Assembly (NCBI RefSeq): GCF_001477055.1
Contig: NZ_LDRK01000056.1
Span: 1 to 32,324, forward strand
Direction: 5' to 3'
Source: Leucobacter chromiiresistens
Lineage (GTDB): Bacteria; Actinomycetota; Actinomycetes; Actinomycetales; Microbacteriaceae
DNA: 32,324 nt
Positions 1 to 7,556 of the stretch are shown here, in pieces. Below the pieces are notes generated by a model that saw only the letters and a list, made by a program, of their open reading frames with translations, had not been told where the DNA came from and ran no database searches. Made by a program: the position numbers and the translations under genes. Numbering within the stretch: the first letter of the stretch is position 1; every line of letters begins with the position of its first letter.

Positions 1-54
1 AGACACGGGCGAGCCTCCCCATCGCACTCGCGGCGGGGAGGCTCGCCCGTGTCT
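1..54. terminator. Perfect 20-bp inverted repeat, probable terminator
   Basis: Bases 1-20 are exactly complementary to 35-54, leaving a 14-base loop. The hairpin begins 5 bases beyond the stop codon of the minus-strand gene at 59-388. There is no T-run, as is common for terminators of high-GC actinobacteria. Being symmetric it could also stop transcription entering from the left of the window. Confidence 0.7.
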
Positions 55-58
55 GCGA

Positions 59-388
59 CTACATGAGGTCGGGGTTCTTCTTCACGTACGTCTCGGCTTC
101 CTCCTCCGAGATGACGACGAGCCCGCGCGGCGTGTGCGAGATCGCGAGCAGCGCCTTCAGCCAGTGCGGATTGTAGGCCGGTTCGCGGCTTCCCGAGAAC
201 GAGAATGCGAGGGTCGCGTACGGCGACATCCAGAGCGACACCCGCCCCGCGCCGTCGCTCGCGCCCCGCTGCCAGCTCATGAAGAAGCTCTCCTGCTTCT
301 TCAACCGCTGCCCGATGACGAACTTCAGGTGCATCAGCAATCGATCTTCGAACTCGAACTCTTGGCCCCCGTACACCAAATACCCCAT
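59..388 (-). CDS. Small DUF7882-type protein of unknown function
   Basis: A 109-residue protein starting MGYLVYGGQEFEFEDR. The pattern (short beta hairpin, then LLMHLKFVIGQRL, then ESFFMSW, then a FSGSREPAYNPHWLKALL block and a TPRGL turn) matches the small soluble proteins of Microbacteriaceae placed in DUF7882, sometimes mislabelled as ATP-dependent DNA ligase. No ligase motif is present and no function is known. The frame is open to an ATG at 463, which would add 25 residues; I prefer the ATG at 388 because family members begin with this MG-L-YG motif. Neither start has a clear Shine-Dalgarno sequence, and a TATGTT hexamer lies five bases before the upstream ATG, so the longer form is not excluded. 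No signal peptide or membrane segment is seen. Confidence 0.7.
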   Translation of the reverse strand: MGYLVYGGQEFEFEDRLLMHLKFVIGQRLKKQESFFMSWQRGASDGAGRVSLWMSPYATLAFSFSGSREPAYNPHWLKALLAISHTPRGLVVISEEEAETYVKKNPDLM

Positions 389-524
389 ACGCGAAGCATC
401 GCACAGTCGCGGCCGCAGGGATACGGGCGCCGTCGAAGTCGTGCTGAGGCTATCTATATCCATCCGAGAACATACACCCGTTGCGAGATCACTCGCCTGC
501 GGGCGCGGCGCGTTCGAGTCCGGG

Positions 525-686
525 CTACGGCCGGTTCGACGCCTTCGATTTCAGCATGCCGATGACGCCGGTGACCAGGAAGAGCACGATCCCGATCACT
601 GCGAGCCAGAAGAGTCCCTTGATGACGAAGCCGATCACGGCGACGACGATCCAGACGACCAGGAGGAGGAGGAGCAGTGCGCGCAT
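525..686 (-). CDS. Small hydrophobic membrane protein (53 residues)
   Basis: An ATG at 686 opens a 53-codon frame ending in TAG at 525. The product begins MRALLLLLLVVWIVVAVIGF, so residues 3-22 form one membrane segment; a KG turn and a second segment (about 25-45, LFWLAVIGIVLFLVTGVIGM) follow, and it ends in a polar KSKASNRP tail. It resembles the short actinobacterial 'hydrophobic protein' family with two membrane helices. The function is unknown. A TACGGT hexamer ends 6 bases before the ATG, so the mRNA may be leaderless. An in-frame GTG 15 bases upstream would add five residues (MYGGG). The gene sits between nucS (96 bases upstream) and the DUF7882 gene, all on the minus strand. Confidence 0.65.
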   Translation of the reverse strand: MRALLLLLLVVWIVVAVIGFVIKGLFWLAVIGIVLFLVTGVIGMLKSKASNRP

Positions 687-692
687 GCCGCC

Positions 693-698
693 ACCGTA
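693..698 (-). promoter_or_regulatory. -10-like hexamer for the 53-residue membrane protein
   Basis: TACGGT on the minus strand is followed by exactly six bases (GGCGGC) and then the ATG at 686. This fits the TANNNT -10 of actinobacterial leaderless promoters. No -35 match was found. Confidence 0.35.
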
Positions 699-782
699 CA
701 CGGAGGCGCCGCTCGGCGGCGTGCCCTTGCGCGAGCCCGCCGCCTGTGCCAGCGATCCGATGCGGGAGCCCCGCCCGCCCGT

Positions 783-1475
783 TCAGAACAGCGTGTTCTT
801 GTCCTCCATGCCGCGCATCGCGTCGTAGTCGAGGAGGAGGCAGCGGATGCCGCGATCCTCGGCCAGGGTGCGCGCCTGCGGTTTGATCTCCTGTGCGGCG
901 AAGATGCCGGTCACGGGGGCGAGCTTCGGGTCGCGGTTCATGAGCTCGAGGTAGCGGGTGAGCTGCTCGACGCCGTCGATGCCGCCGCGGCGCTTGATCT
1001 CGATCGCGACCGATCCGCCGTCGGCGTCCTTCGCGAGGATGTCGACGGGGCCGATCGGGGTCATGTACTCGCGACGCACGAGCGTGTGCCCGTCTCCGGC
1101 GAGCTCGATCTGGTCGGCGAGCAGCTCCTGCAGGTGCGCCTCCACGCCGTCCTTGATGAGCCCGGGGTCGACGCCGAGGTCGTGCGCGCTGTCGTGGAAG
1201 ATCTCGAAGAGCGACACCACCAGCTTGTCGGCCGTCTTCTTGTGGGTGACCTGCCACGCCTCCACGATGCCGGCGCTGGTCTGCGTCTCGTCGAGTTCGA
1301 GCTGGGCGTGCGAGCAGGGCGGGCTCATCCAGTTGAGCGGCTTGTACGAGCCGCCGTCGGAGTGCACGAGGATGCTGCCGTCGTTCTTCAGCATGAGCAC
1401 GCGCTTGGCGCGCGGGAGGTGCGCCGACAGGCGGCCGGCATAGTCGACTGAGCAGTCTGCAACAACGATTCGCAC
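783..1475 (-). CDS. nucS: Mismatch-specific endonuclease NucS/EndoMS
   Basis: A 230-residue full-length NucS. The enzyme cuts both strands at mismatches and gives actinobacteria and archaea mismatch repair without MutS/MutL. The N-terminal DNA-binding/dimer domain includes [11 protein letters not shown] (44-54). The C-terminal RecB-like nuclease has its catalytic residues in GPVDIL (D145) and AIEIKRRGG (E159, K161), with Q171 and Y175 following in QLTRYLE. The protein ends in EDKNTLF, the expected short sliding-clamp binding tail. The start is GTG at 1475; the family begins MR-VVA-C-VDY, which agrees. It lies 24 bases after the stop of the MFS gene and may be co-transcribed, but a TAAACT hexamer seven bases before the GTG suggests its own leaderless promoter. 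Confidence 0.96.
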   Translation of the reverse strand: MRIVVADCSVDYAGRLSAHLPRAKRVLMLKNDGSILVHSDGGSYKPLNWMSPPCSHAQLELDETQTSAGIVEAWQVTHKKTADKLVVSLFEIFHDSAHDLGVDPGLIKDGVEAHLQELLADQIELAGDGHTLVRREYMTPIGPVDILAKDADGGSVAIEIKRRGGIDGVEQLTRYLELMNRDPKLAPVTGIFAAQEIKPQARTLAEDRGIRCLLLDYDAMRGMEDKNTLF

Positions 1476-1482
1476 CCGCAGG

Positions 1483-1488
1483 AGTTTA
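1483..1488 (-). promoter_or_regulatory. -10-like hexamer before nucS
   Basis: TAAACT on the minus strand, seven bases before the GTG start of nucS and with no purine-rich ribosome binding site between. It lies in the 24-base gap after the MFS gene. No recognisable -35. Confidence 0.35.
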
Positions 1489-1499
1489 CCGGTTCGGGA

Positions 1500-2750
1500 T
1501 CAGTGCGCGGCCCCGACCCCGCCGCGCGGCTCCCGGGCGGCGCGCGCCGCGACCAGCACGAACGCCGAGAAGGCGACCAGCGGCCAGAACGCGTGCAGCA
1601 GGCCGAGGTGCTCGCCGAGGAAGCCGATGCCCATGGGGCCGAGCAGGAACGCGGTGTACGCGATGGCCGAGACGGCGGCGACATCGCGCGTCGCCGTGGC
1701 CGGGTGGTCGGCGGCCGCCGAGATCCCGATCGGGAAGCCGAGTGCGCACCCGACTCCCCAGCAGACGGCGCCCACGACCGACACCCAGGCGAAGGGGACG
1801 AGGATCACCAGCACGAGTCCGGCGATCACGAGGAGCGCGCCGCCGCGGAGCACGCGCACCCGGCCGAAGCGGATCAGCAGCCAGGATCCGGCGACGCGCA
1901 CCAGGGTCATGGACACGAAGAAGACGCCGAGGGTGAGCGCCGCCGACTCGTTCGCGAACCCCCGCCCATCGGCGAGCGCCAGCGGCAGCCAATCGCTCGC
2001 CGTACCCTCCGCCAGCGCCATCGACATCGCGATGAGGCCGATCACGAGGATGCGCGGCTGCAGCCACGGCGAGTAGCGGCCCGAGGCGGCATCGACGTCG
2101 GCCGCCGCGGGGATCCGGGTCGGCCCGGTGTGCACGCTCGCAGGCCGCTCGGGCGTCGCGGCCTCGGGGCTGCCCGGCGGCAGGCGCGGGAGCGCGAGTG
2201 CGGCGACGATGAGGATCAGGGCGTACGTCGCGCCCAGGTGCACCGGCACGATGATGCCGGAGGTCTCGGCGAGCGCGGAGACGCCCATGGCGCTGACACT
2301 CCCCAGGCTGTAGGCGGCGTGCAGCAGCGGCATGCGCGGCGTGCCGAGCGCGCGCTCCGCACCGGCGCCGCTCACGTTCATCGCGACGTCCGACGTGCCG
2401 AACATGAGGCCGTAGACCACGAGGCATGCGATGGCGGGAGCGGTGGCGTCGACCCAGAAGAGGGCTGCGGCGGCGGGCAGCGCGAGGGTCTGCCCCGTGA
2501 TCCCGATCGCGAGGGTGCGGCGCGGCCCGAGCCAGGAGACGGTGCGCCCCGAGAACACGAGACCGGTGAGCGAGCCGAGGGCGAGCGCGAGACCGAGCCA
2601 GCTCATCTCGAGCGTGCTGGCGCCGAGGTGGTCGCGCAGTGCCGGGATGCGGCCGAGCCAGCTGCCGAACCCGAAGCCGAGCAGCGCGAAGATGACGAGC
2701 ACGCCCGAGGTCCAGCGCACGGCGGAGCGGTGGTCGATCGGACGTGACAC
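1500..2750 (-). CDS. MFS transporter, YbjJ/FucP-like
   Basis: A 416-residue polytopic protein with about 12 membrane segments and a cytoplasmic Pro/Ala-rich loop around 190-225. Markers of the YbjJ-like branch are SWLGRIPALRDHLG (30-43), the loop 2-3 motif GRTVSWLGPRR (68-78), DVAMNVSG (121-128) and the PLLHAAYSLGS stretch (141-151). These carriers are predicted sugar or small-molecule antiporters, but the substrate cannot be read from the sequence. The start is GTG at 2750, supported by AGGAG nine bases upstream; this is one of the few genes here with a clear Shine-Dalgarno site. It lies 84 bases downstream of the MATE gene on the same strand, so transcription from MATE through MFS to nucS is likely. 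Confidence 0.9.
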   Translation of the reverse strand: MSRPIDHRSAVRWTSGVLVIFALLGFGFGSWLGRIPALRDHLGASTLEMSWLGLALALGSLTGLVFSGRTVSWLGPRRTLAIGITGQTLALPAAAALFWVDATAPAIACLVVYGLMFGTSDVAMNVSGAGAERALGTPRMPLLHAAYSLGSVSAMGVSALAETSGIIVPVHLGATYALILIVAALALPRLPPGSPEAATPERPASVHTGPTRIPAAADVDAASGRYSPWLQPRILVIGLIAMSMALAEGTASDWLPLALADGRGFANESAALTLGVFFVSMTLVRVAGSWLLIRFGRVRVLRGGALLVIAGLVLVILVPFAWVSVVGAVCWGVGCALGFPIGISAAADHPATATRDVAAVSAIAYTAFLLGPMGIGFLGEHLGLLHAFWPLVAFSAFVLVAARAAREPRGGVGAAH

Positions 2751-2834
2751 GGTGCTCCTGTGCGAGATCTGCGAGATGTGCGGGCGCGAGAGACCCAGGC
2801 TATCAACCCGCGGCGGGCGGCTGCGGGTCGGGCT

Positions 2835-4175
2835 TCAGATCCCGAGCCGCACCCACCGGTCTCCGGTGGCGCGGAGCCCGAGGGTCGCAGCGCGGGCCGC
2901 CATGAAGACGAGGGCGAACCCCGCCGTGAGCGCGATGAGACCGCCCGCTCCCGCGGGAACGAGCACGGTGATCGCCCACAGCACCGGCAGGTAGACGGCG
3001 AGGTTGGCGAGGCTGGTCCACGCGAGGTAGCGCGCATCGCCCGCGCCCATGAGCACGCCGTCGAGCACGAAGACGTACCCGGCGAGCGGCAGCGAGACGC
3101 CGAGCACGACGAGGGCGGCGGGGAGGATCGTCAGCACCGCGGCGTCGTCCGTGAACACGCGGCCCGCTACCGGGCTCGCGAGCGCGAGCGCACCGCCGAG
3201 CACCACCCCGCAGCCAATGCCCCAGAAGACGCTGCGCCGCACGATCGCCCGCGCCCGCGACGCGTCGCCCGATCCCAGCGCATCGCCGATGAGCGCCTGA
3301 GCGGCGATGGCGAGCGCGTCGAGGGCGAAGGCGGCGGTCGAGAAGATGGTGAAGACGACCTGGTAGCCCGCGGTCGCCGCGGTTCCGTGGCCGGCGGCGG
3401 CGAACACCGTCGCGAGGAGTGCGGCCCGCAGACCGACGGTGCGTACGAAGAGCCATCCGCCGCTCTGCCCCGCGCGGCCCAGCCCCTCGCGCCGCGGCAG
3501 CAGCCCCGCTCCCGCGCGCCGCACATGCCGCACCACCACGAGCAGGTAGACCGCCACCATGGCCCACTGGGCCAGCACGGTGCCCCACGCACTGCCGGCG
3601 ATCCCGAAGCCCAGCCCGTAGATGAACCACCAGTTGAGCAGCGCGTTCACGGCGAAGCCGACCGATGCGACGAGGAGCGGGGTGCGGGTGTCCTGCAGTC
3701 CGCGCAGCAGCCCGCTCGCCGCGAACACCACGAGCATCGCCGGGATGCCGAGGCACGACACCGTGAGATAGGCGAGCGCCTGCCGGGCCGTGTCGTCGCT
3801 CGCGCCGAACGCCGCGACGATCGGGCCGCTCGCGAGCCAGAGCCCCGCGCCGACGGCGATGCCGATGCCGAGCGCCAGCCACAATCCGTCGACGCCGAAC
3901 TGCACGGCGCCCCGCAGGTCGCCGGCGCCCCGCGAGCGCGCCACGAGCGGGGTGGTGGCGTAGGCGAGGAAGATCATGAGGCCCACCGCGGTCTGCAGCA
4001 CGGCGCTCGCGATGGCGAGCCCCGCGAGCGGTACGGCGCCGAGGTGGCCGACGAGCGCCGAGTCGACGATCAGGAACAGAGGCTCGGCGATGAGCGCGCC
4101 GAGCGCCGGGATCGCGAGGTGCGCGATGCTCCGATCGATCGTCCGGCGCTGCGCCCGGGTGCCGTCTGGGGTCAT
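2835..4175 (-). CDS. MATE family efflux transporter, DinF-like
   Basis: A 446-residue protein with about 12 membrane segments in two homologous halves. The N-terminal half shows the DinF-type signature IAHLAIPALGALIAEPLFLIVD followed by SALVGHLG (near 17-46). GLLRGLQDTRTPL (about 155-167) and the matching DGVLMGAGDARYL motif in the second half are the typical repeated MATE loops. Such proteins export cationic drugs or metabolites using a proton or sodium gradient; the substrate is not predictable. The start at ATG 4175 is preceded by TAGCGT six bases upstream and lacks a Shine-Dalgarno sequence. It is divergent from the M13 peptidase gene across 47 bases and is probably the first gene of the MATE-MFS-nucS group. 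Confidence 0.92.
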   Translation of the reverse strand: MTPDGTRAQRRTIDRSIAHLAIPALGALIAEPLFLIVDSALVGHLGAVPLAGLAIASAVLQTAVGLMIFLAYATTPLVARSRGAGDLRGAVQFGVDGLWLALGIGIAVGAGLWLASGPIVAAFGASDDTARQALAYLTVSCLGIPAMLVVFAASGLLRGLQDTRTPLLVASVGFAVNALLNWWFIYGLGFGIAGSAWGTVLAQWAMVAVYLLVVVRHVRRAGAGLLPRREGLGRAGQSGGWLFVRTVGLRAALLATVFAAAGHGTAATAGYQVVFTIFSTAAFALDALAIAAQALIGDALGSGDASRARAIVRRSVFWGIGCGVVLGGALALASPVAGRVFTDDAAVLTILPAALVVLGVSLPLAGYVFVLDGVLMGAGDARYLAWTSLANLAVYLPVLWAITVLVPAGAGGLIALTAGFALVFMAARAATLGLRATGDRWVRLGI

Positions 4176-4181
4176 GCCATA

Positions 4182-4187
4182 ACGCTA
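4182..4187 (-). promoter_or_regulatory. -10-like hexamer before the MATE gene
   Basis: TAGCGT on the minus strand, exactly six bases (TATGGC) before the ATG at 4175. No ribosome binding site is present, which suggests a leaderless transcript. Confidence 0.4.
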
Positions 4188-4210
4188 ACGCGACCCGCCG
4201 ACGCCACCAG

Positions 4211-4216
4211 TAGGGT
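4211..4216 (+). promoter_or_regulatory. -10-like hexamer before the M13 peptidase gene
   Basis: TAGGGT followed by six bases (GGTCGC) and the ATG at 4223, with no Shine-Dalgarno sequence. Together with the site at 4182-4187, it packs two divergent start signals into a 47-base intergenic region. Confidence 0.4.
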
Positions 4217-4222
4217 GGTCGC

Positions 4223-6199
4223 ATGAGCAACGCAGCGCCCGCCTCCGGCATCGACCTCACCGAACTCGATCCTGCGGTCCGGCCGCAGGACGACCTCTAC
4301 CGGCACGTGAACGGCAAGTGGATCGACCGCACCGAGATCCCCTCGGACAAGGCCCGGTACGGCTCGTTCGCGGTGCTCGCCGAGAATGCCGAGGAGGCGG
4401 TGCGCGACATCATCACGGGCACCGAGTCTCCGGCGGCGGGGGCGGGTGCGGCGACCGAGGCCGACAAGGTGGCGGCCCTCTACGCGAGCTTCATGGACGT
4501 GGAGCGCGCCGACGCGCAGGGCGCCGATCCGATCGCGGCCGACATCACCCGTGCGCGCGAGATCGGCTCCGTCGACGAGCTCATCACGACCGTCGCCCGG
4601 TTCGAGCGTCAGGGCCTCGGCGGATTCGCCGGCATGTACATCGACAACGACCCGGGCGACCCGGCCCGGTACATCGTCTTCATCATGCAGGGCGGCATCG
4701 GGCTGCCCGACGAGTCGTACTACCGCGAAGATCAGTTCGCCGCGATCCGAGAGCAGTACCGCGCGCACATCGCCCGGATGCTGCAGCTCGCGGGTGTCGA
4801 CGACGCGGATCGCCTCGCGGGTCTCGCCTACGACCTCGAGCGCCGCATCGCGGCGACGCACTGGGACAAGGTGGCGAGCCGCGACATCCAGAAGCTCTAC
4901 AACCTGCGCACCTTCGCAGAGCTGCAGGAGCTGACGCCGAATCTCGACTGGTCCGCGTACCTGCGGGCCATGGGAGCGCCCGAGACCGCCTTCGCCGAGG
5001 TCGTCGCCGCGCAGCCCGACGCGATCGCCGGCCTCTCCGAGCTGCTCGTCGACGCCGAGCTCGACGCCTGGCGCGCGTGGCTGGTGTGGAGCATCGTGCG
5101 CTCGTCGGCGGCCCTGCTCTCGCAGGAGATCTCGCGCGCCAACTTCGACTTCTACGGCACGGCGCTGACCGGGGCGCCGCAGCAGCGCGAGCGCTGGCGC
5201 CGGGGCGTCTCCTTCGTCGAGGGAGCGATGGGCGAGGCGGTGGGCCGCCTGTATGTCGAGCGCCACTTCGACGAGCGCGCGAAGGCGGCGATGGACGGCC
5301 TCGTCGATCACCTCATCGAGGCGTACCGCGATTCCATCGAGCGGCTCACGTGGATGGGTCCGGAGACGCGGGCCCGCGCGCTCGAGAAGCTCGACCGGTT
5401 CACGCCGAAGATCGGCTACCCCGTGAAGTGGCGCGACTACTCCGCGCTCGAGGTCGACGCCGGCGATCTCGTGGGCAACTCGCGGCGCGTGTCCGAGGTC
5501 GAGTTCGTGCGCGAGATCGGCAAGGTGGGCAAGCCGATCGACCGCGACGAGTGGTTCATGACCCCGCAGACCGTCAACGCCTACTACAACCCCGGCTTCA
5601 ACGAGATCGTGTTCCCCGCGGCCATTCTGCAGCCGCCGTTCTTCGACGTCGGCTGGGACGCCGCGGCGAACTTCGGGGCGATCGGGGCCGTCATCGGTCA
5701 CGAGATCGGTCACGGCTTCGACGACCAGGGCTCGCGCTACGACGGCGACGGCCGGCTGACGGACTGGTGGACGGAGGAGGATCGCGCCGCGTTCGAGCAG
5801 CTCACCGGCGCGCTGATCGGCCAGTACAACGAGCTCTCGCCCGAGGGGGCCGAGGGGCAGACGGTGAACGGCGAACTCACGATCGGCGAGAACATCGGCG
5901 ACCTCTCGGGCCTCGAGATCGCGTGGAAGGCCTACCTCCGGTCCCTCGCGGGCGCCGAGCCGCCGGTGATCGATGGGCTGACGGGGGCGCAGCGCTTCTT
6001 CCTCGCCTGGGCGCAGGCGTGGCAGCAGAAGTCGCGCCCCGAGGAGACGGTGCGACTGCTGACGATCGACCCGCATTCGCCGAACGAGTTCCGCTGCAAC
6101 CAGATCGTGCGCAATCTCGACGCGTTCCACGCCGCGTTCGAGACGCGGGAGGGCGACGGGCTGTGGCTCGACCCGGCCGAGCGCGTCTCGATCTGGTAG
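4223..6199 (+). CDS. M13 (neprilysin/PepO-like) zinc metallopeptidase
   Basis: A 658-residue M13 endopeptidase of normal bacterial length. The N-terminal substrate-enclosing domain occupies roughly 20-410. The substrate-binding motif NAYYN is at 452-456. The catalytic zinc site is HEIGH at 493-497 (H493, E494, H497), and the third ligand is E556 in ENIGD, with D560 supporting it. The C-terminal NEFRCNQ...NLDAF block is typical of the family. No signal peptide or membrane anchor is visible, so it should act in the cytoplasm on oligopeptides, unlike secreted or membrane-anchored relatives. The ATG at 4223 is the only reasonable start; it has no Shine-Dalgarno site but sits six bases after TAGGGT. 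The stop is followed by a GC hairpin shared with the convergent gene. Confidence 0.95.
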   Translation: MSNAAPASGIDLTELDPAVRPQDDLYRHVNGKWIDRTEIPSDKARYGSFAVLAENAEEAVRDIITGTESPAAGAGAATEADKVAALYASFMDVERADAQGADPIAADITRAREIGSVDELITTVARFERQGLGGFAGMYIDNDPGDPARYIVFIMQGGIGLPDESYYREDQFAAIREQYRAHIARMLQLAGVDDADRLAGLAYDLERRIAATHWDKVASRDIQKLYNLRTFAELQELTPNLDWSAYLRAMGAPETAFAEVVAAQPDAIAGLSELLVDAELDAWRAWLVWSIVRSSAALLSQEISRANFDFYGTALTGAPQQRERWRRGVSFVEGAMGEAVGRLYVERHFDERAKAAMDGLVDHLIEAYRDSIERLTWMGPETRARALEKLDRFTPKIGYPVKWRDYSALEVDAGDLVGNSRRVSEVEFVREIGKVGKPIDRDEWFMTPQTVNAYYNPGFNEIVFPAAILQPPFFDVGWDAAANFGAIGAVIGHEIGHGFDDQGSRYDGDGRLTDWWTEEDRAAFEQLTGALIGQYNELSPEGAEGQTVNGELTIGENIGDLSGLEIAWKAYLRSLAGAEPPVIDGLTGAQRFFLAWAQAWQQKSRPEETVRLLTIDPHSPNEFRCNQIVRNLDAFHAAFETREGDGLWLDPAERVSIW

Positions 6200-6210
6200 G
6201 CCTCGGTCAG

Positions 6211-6233
6211 GGGCGCCCGCTCGGCGGGCGCCC
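6211..6233. terminator. GC hairpin between convergent genes
   Basis: GGGCGCCCGC and GCGGGCGCCC form a perfect 10-bp stem with a TCG loop, 11 bases past the stop of the M13 gene and ahead of the convergent gene at 6266-7282. There is no T-run. It probably acts as a bidirectional terminator. Confidence 0.65.
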
Positions 6234-6265
6234 GGTCCGGGGGTGCGCCTTCCGCGGGCGCCCCG

Positions 6266-7282
6266 TCAGGGGGTGCGCGGCAGCGACGTGATGTCGTAGG
6301 CGGGGCCGGATCCGGATCCGCCTGCCGCTCCGCCGCTCGGCGCGCCGTCGCCGGATGCACCGTTCCCGTCGGGCACCGGGGGCGCGTATCGCGGCGGCGA
6401 CGGAACGACCGGGGGCGCATAGCGCGGCGCCTCCGGAGCGGGGGCGGCTCCCGGAGCCGGCTGCGCCTCCGGAGCGGGGGCCGCGCCCGGAGCCGGCTGC
6501 GCCTCCGGGTGCTCGGACGCGAACGGCCCGGGGGTGAACTCGAGCTCGACGGGCAGGGTGAGCGGCGGCGGGCCGAACGCCTGCCGCGACGCCTTCGTGA
6601 CGCGTCGGGCGAGCAGGTGGTTGCCGGTGCCGCCCACGACCGCTCCGACGCCGAAGGGGAGCGCTTTGCCGACCACCGAGGCGCCGCCCACCCCGGCGAG
6701 CCGGTGCATGAACGACTTCTTCAGGCGGTCGAGCAGCGGTCCCATGGCGTAGCGGGGCACGGCGGAGGTGAGCATCTTGCCCCAGTAGTCGCGACGCGAG
6801 CCGCCGCCGCCGACCGCCTGCATGGTGACCTGGCGCACGAGGTCGGCGCCCTCGTTGCCGAGCATGAGCGCGAGCACGAGCGCGCGGGTGCGCTCGCGAT
6901 CGGTGACCGTGATGCCGTGCACTTCGGCGACCGAGTGCGCGAACAGCGCCGTCGCCTCGACGAAGCCGAGGGTCTCGGCGCCCGCGAGGCCGAGGGCGAT
7001 GCCGGTGCCGACCGCGGGGATCACTGCGGCGGCGCCGACGCCCGCCCCGCCCGCGGTGACGGTCGCGATGTAGCGCGTCTCGAGCACGCGGATGATCTGC
7101 TCGGGCGTGGCGTGCGGGTACTTCCGGCGGATGCGGCGGAGGTGGGCGAGCACCGACGGGCGCTGCATCGCGAGGAGCCCGTCGAGCGAGCGCTCGACGA
7201 TCGGCCGCGGCGCGCCGGTCGTGCTGCTGCGCGGCTGGATGATGCGAGCGACCGCGCGTTCGCGTCGTGTGGGTCTGGCCAT
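6266..7282 (-). CDS. EcsC-like protein with Pro/Ala-rich C-terminal tail
   Basis: A 338-residue protein of unknown function. Residues about 50-225 form a conserved-looking domain: PEQIIRVLETRYI, a glycine-rich hydrophobic stretch (AGGAGVGAAAVIPAVGTGIA), ETLGFVEATALFAHSVAEVHG, ALMLGNEG, RRDYWGKML, PRYAMGPLLDRLKK and LPFGVGAVVGG. This layout recalls EcsC-family proteins of actinobacteria, but I could not confirm that. The tail after about 240 is low complexity and contains a 12-residue repeat (PEAQPAPGAAPA, two copies plus a partial third) and ends in a GSGSGPAYDI stretch; it is probably disordered. The ATG at 7282 sits seven bases downstream of TACCAT and has no ribosome binding site. It is convergent with the M13 gene and divergent from the DUF1684 operon. 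Confidence 0.75.
   Translation of the reverse strand: MARPTRRERAVARIIQPRSSTTGAPRPIVERSLDGLLAMQRPSVLAHLRRIRRKYPHATPEQIIRVLETRYIATVTAGGAGVGAAAVIPAVGTGIALGLAGAETLGFVEATALFAHSVAEVHGITVTDRERTRALVLALMLGNEGADLVRQVTMQAVGGGGSRRDYWGKMLTSAVPRYAMGPLLDRLKKSFMHRLAGVGGASVVGKALPFGVGAVVGGTGNHLLARRVTKASRQAFGPPPLTLPVELEFTPGPFASEHPEAQPAPGAAPAPEAQPAPGAAPAPEAPRYAPPVVPSPPRYAPPVPDGNGASGDGAPSGGAAGGSGSGPAYDITSLPRTP
6429..6508 (-). repeat. 36-bp in-frame tandem repeat
   Basis: Two 36-base units (6429-6464 and 6465-6500) differing at a few positions, followed by an 8-base partial unit. It encodes the PEAQPAPGAAPA repeat in the tail of the EcsC-like protein. The unit is a multiple of three, so copy-number change keeps the frame. 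Confidence 0.8.
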
Positions 7283-7289
7283 GCGGGGA

Positions 7290-7295
7290 ATGGTA
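7290..7295 (-). promoter_or_regulatory. -10-like hexamer before the EcsC-like gene
   Basis: TACCAT on the minus strand, seven bases (TCCCCGC) before the ATG at 7282, with no purine-rich ribosome binding site. It suggests leaderless transcription. Confidence 0.35.
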
Positions 7296-7426
7296 GAGCA
7301 CGTCGCTGCGCGATCGGCGCATGCGCATGCTCCCAGCGAACAGGGCTTGCCGCGACGGCGATCCCCTTACCTGGAATACCCGTCCGCTTCGTGTCGTTCG
7401 ACTGCATGAGCGTTCGCGCGCTCCGT

Positions 7427-7469
7427 GCGAATGCGGGATACTTGCAGATCGTGAATGCGTCGCATTCGC
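7427..7469. promoter_or_regulatory. Inverted repeat GCGAATGCG in the divergent intergenic region
   Basis: GCGAATGCG at 7427-7435 is the exact reverse complement of CGCATTCGC at 7461-7469, and a further GAATGCG copy lies between at 7453-7459. The three copies sit about 90-130 bases upstream of the DUF1684 start in the 274-base region between divergent genes, a plausible place for a repressor or activator site. GATACT at 7437-7442 could be a -10 element inside it. Function is inferred from position only. Confidence 0.35.
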
Positions 7470-7556
7470 GGAGGTTCGTCTCGGGGTGCGGGTCGCATCG
7501 CGGCCGGGGCGCCGCGAGCGGAGCGCGGGATCGCCGAGAGCAGAGGGAGAGTCACC

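Noticed and set aside
4172-6130. 652-residue antisense open frame over the M13 gene
   Set aside because: It is the Arg/Leu/Glu/Val-rich complement of a GC-biased gene that has intact family motifs on the plus strand; no start signal or homology.
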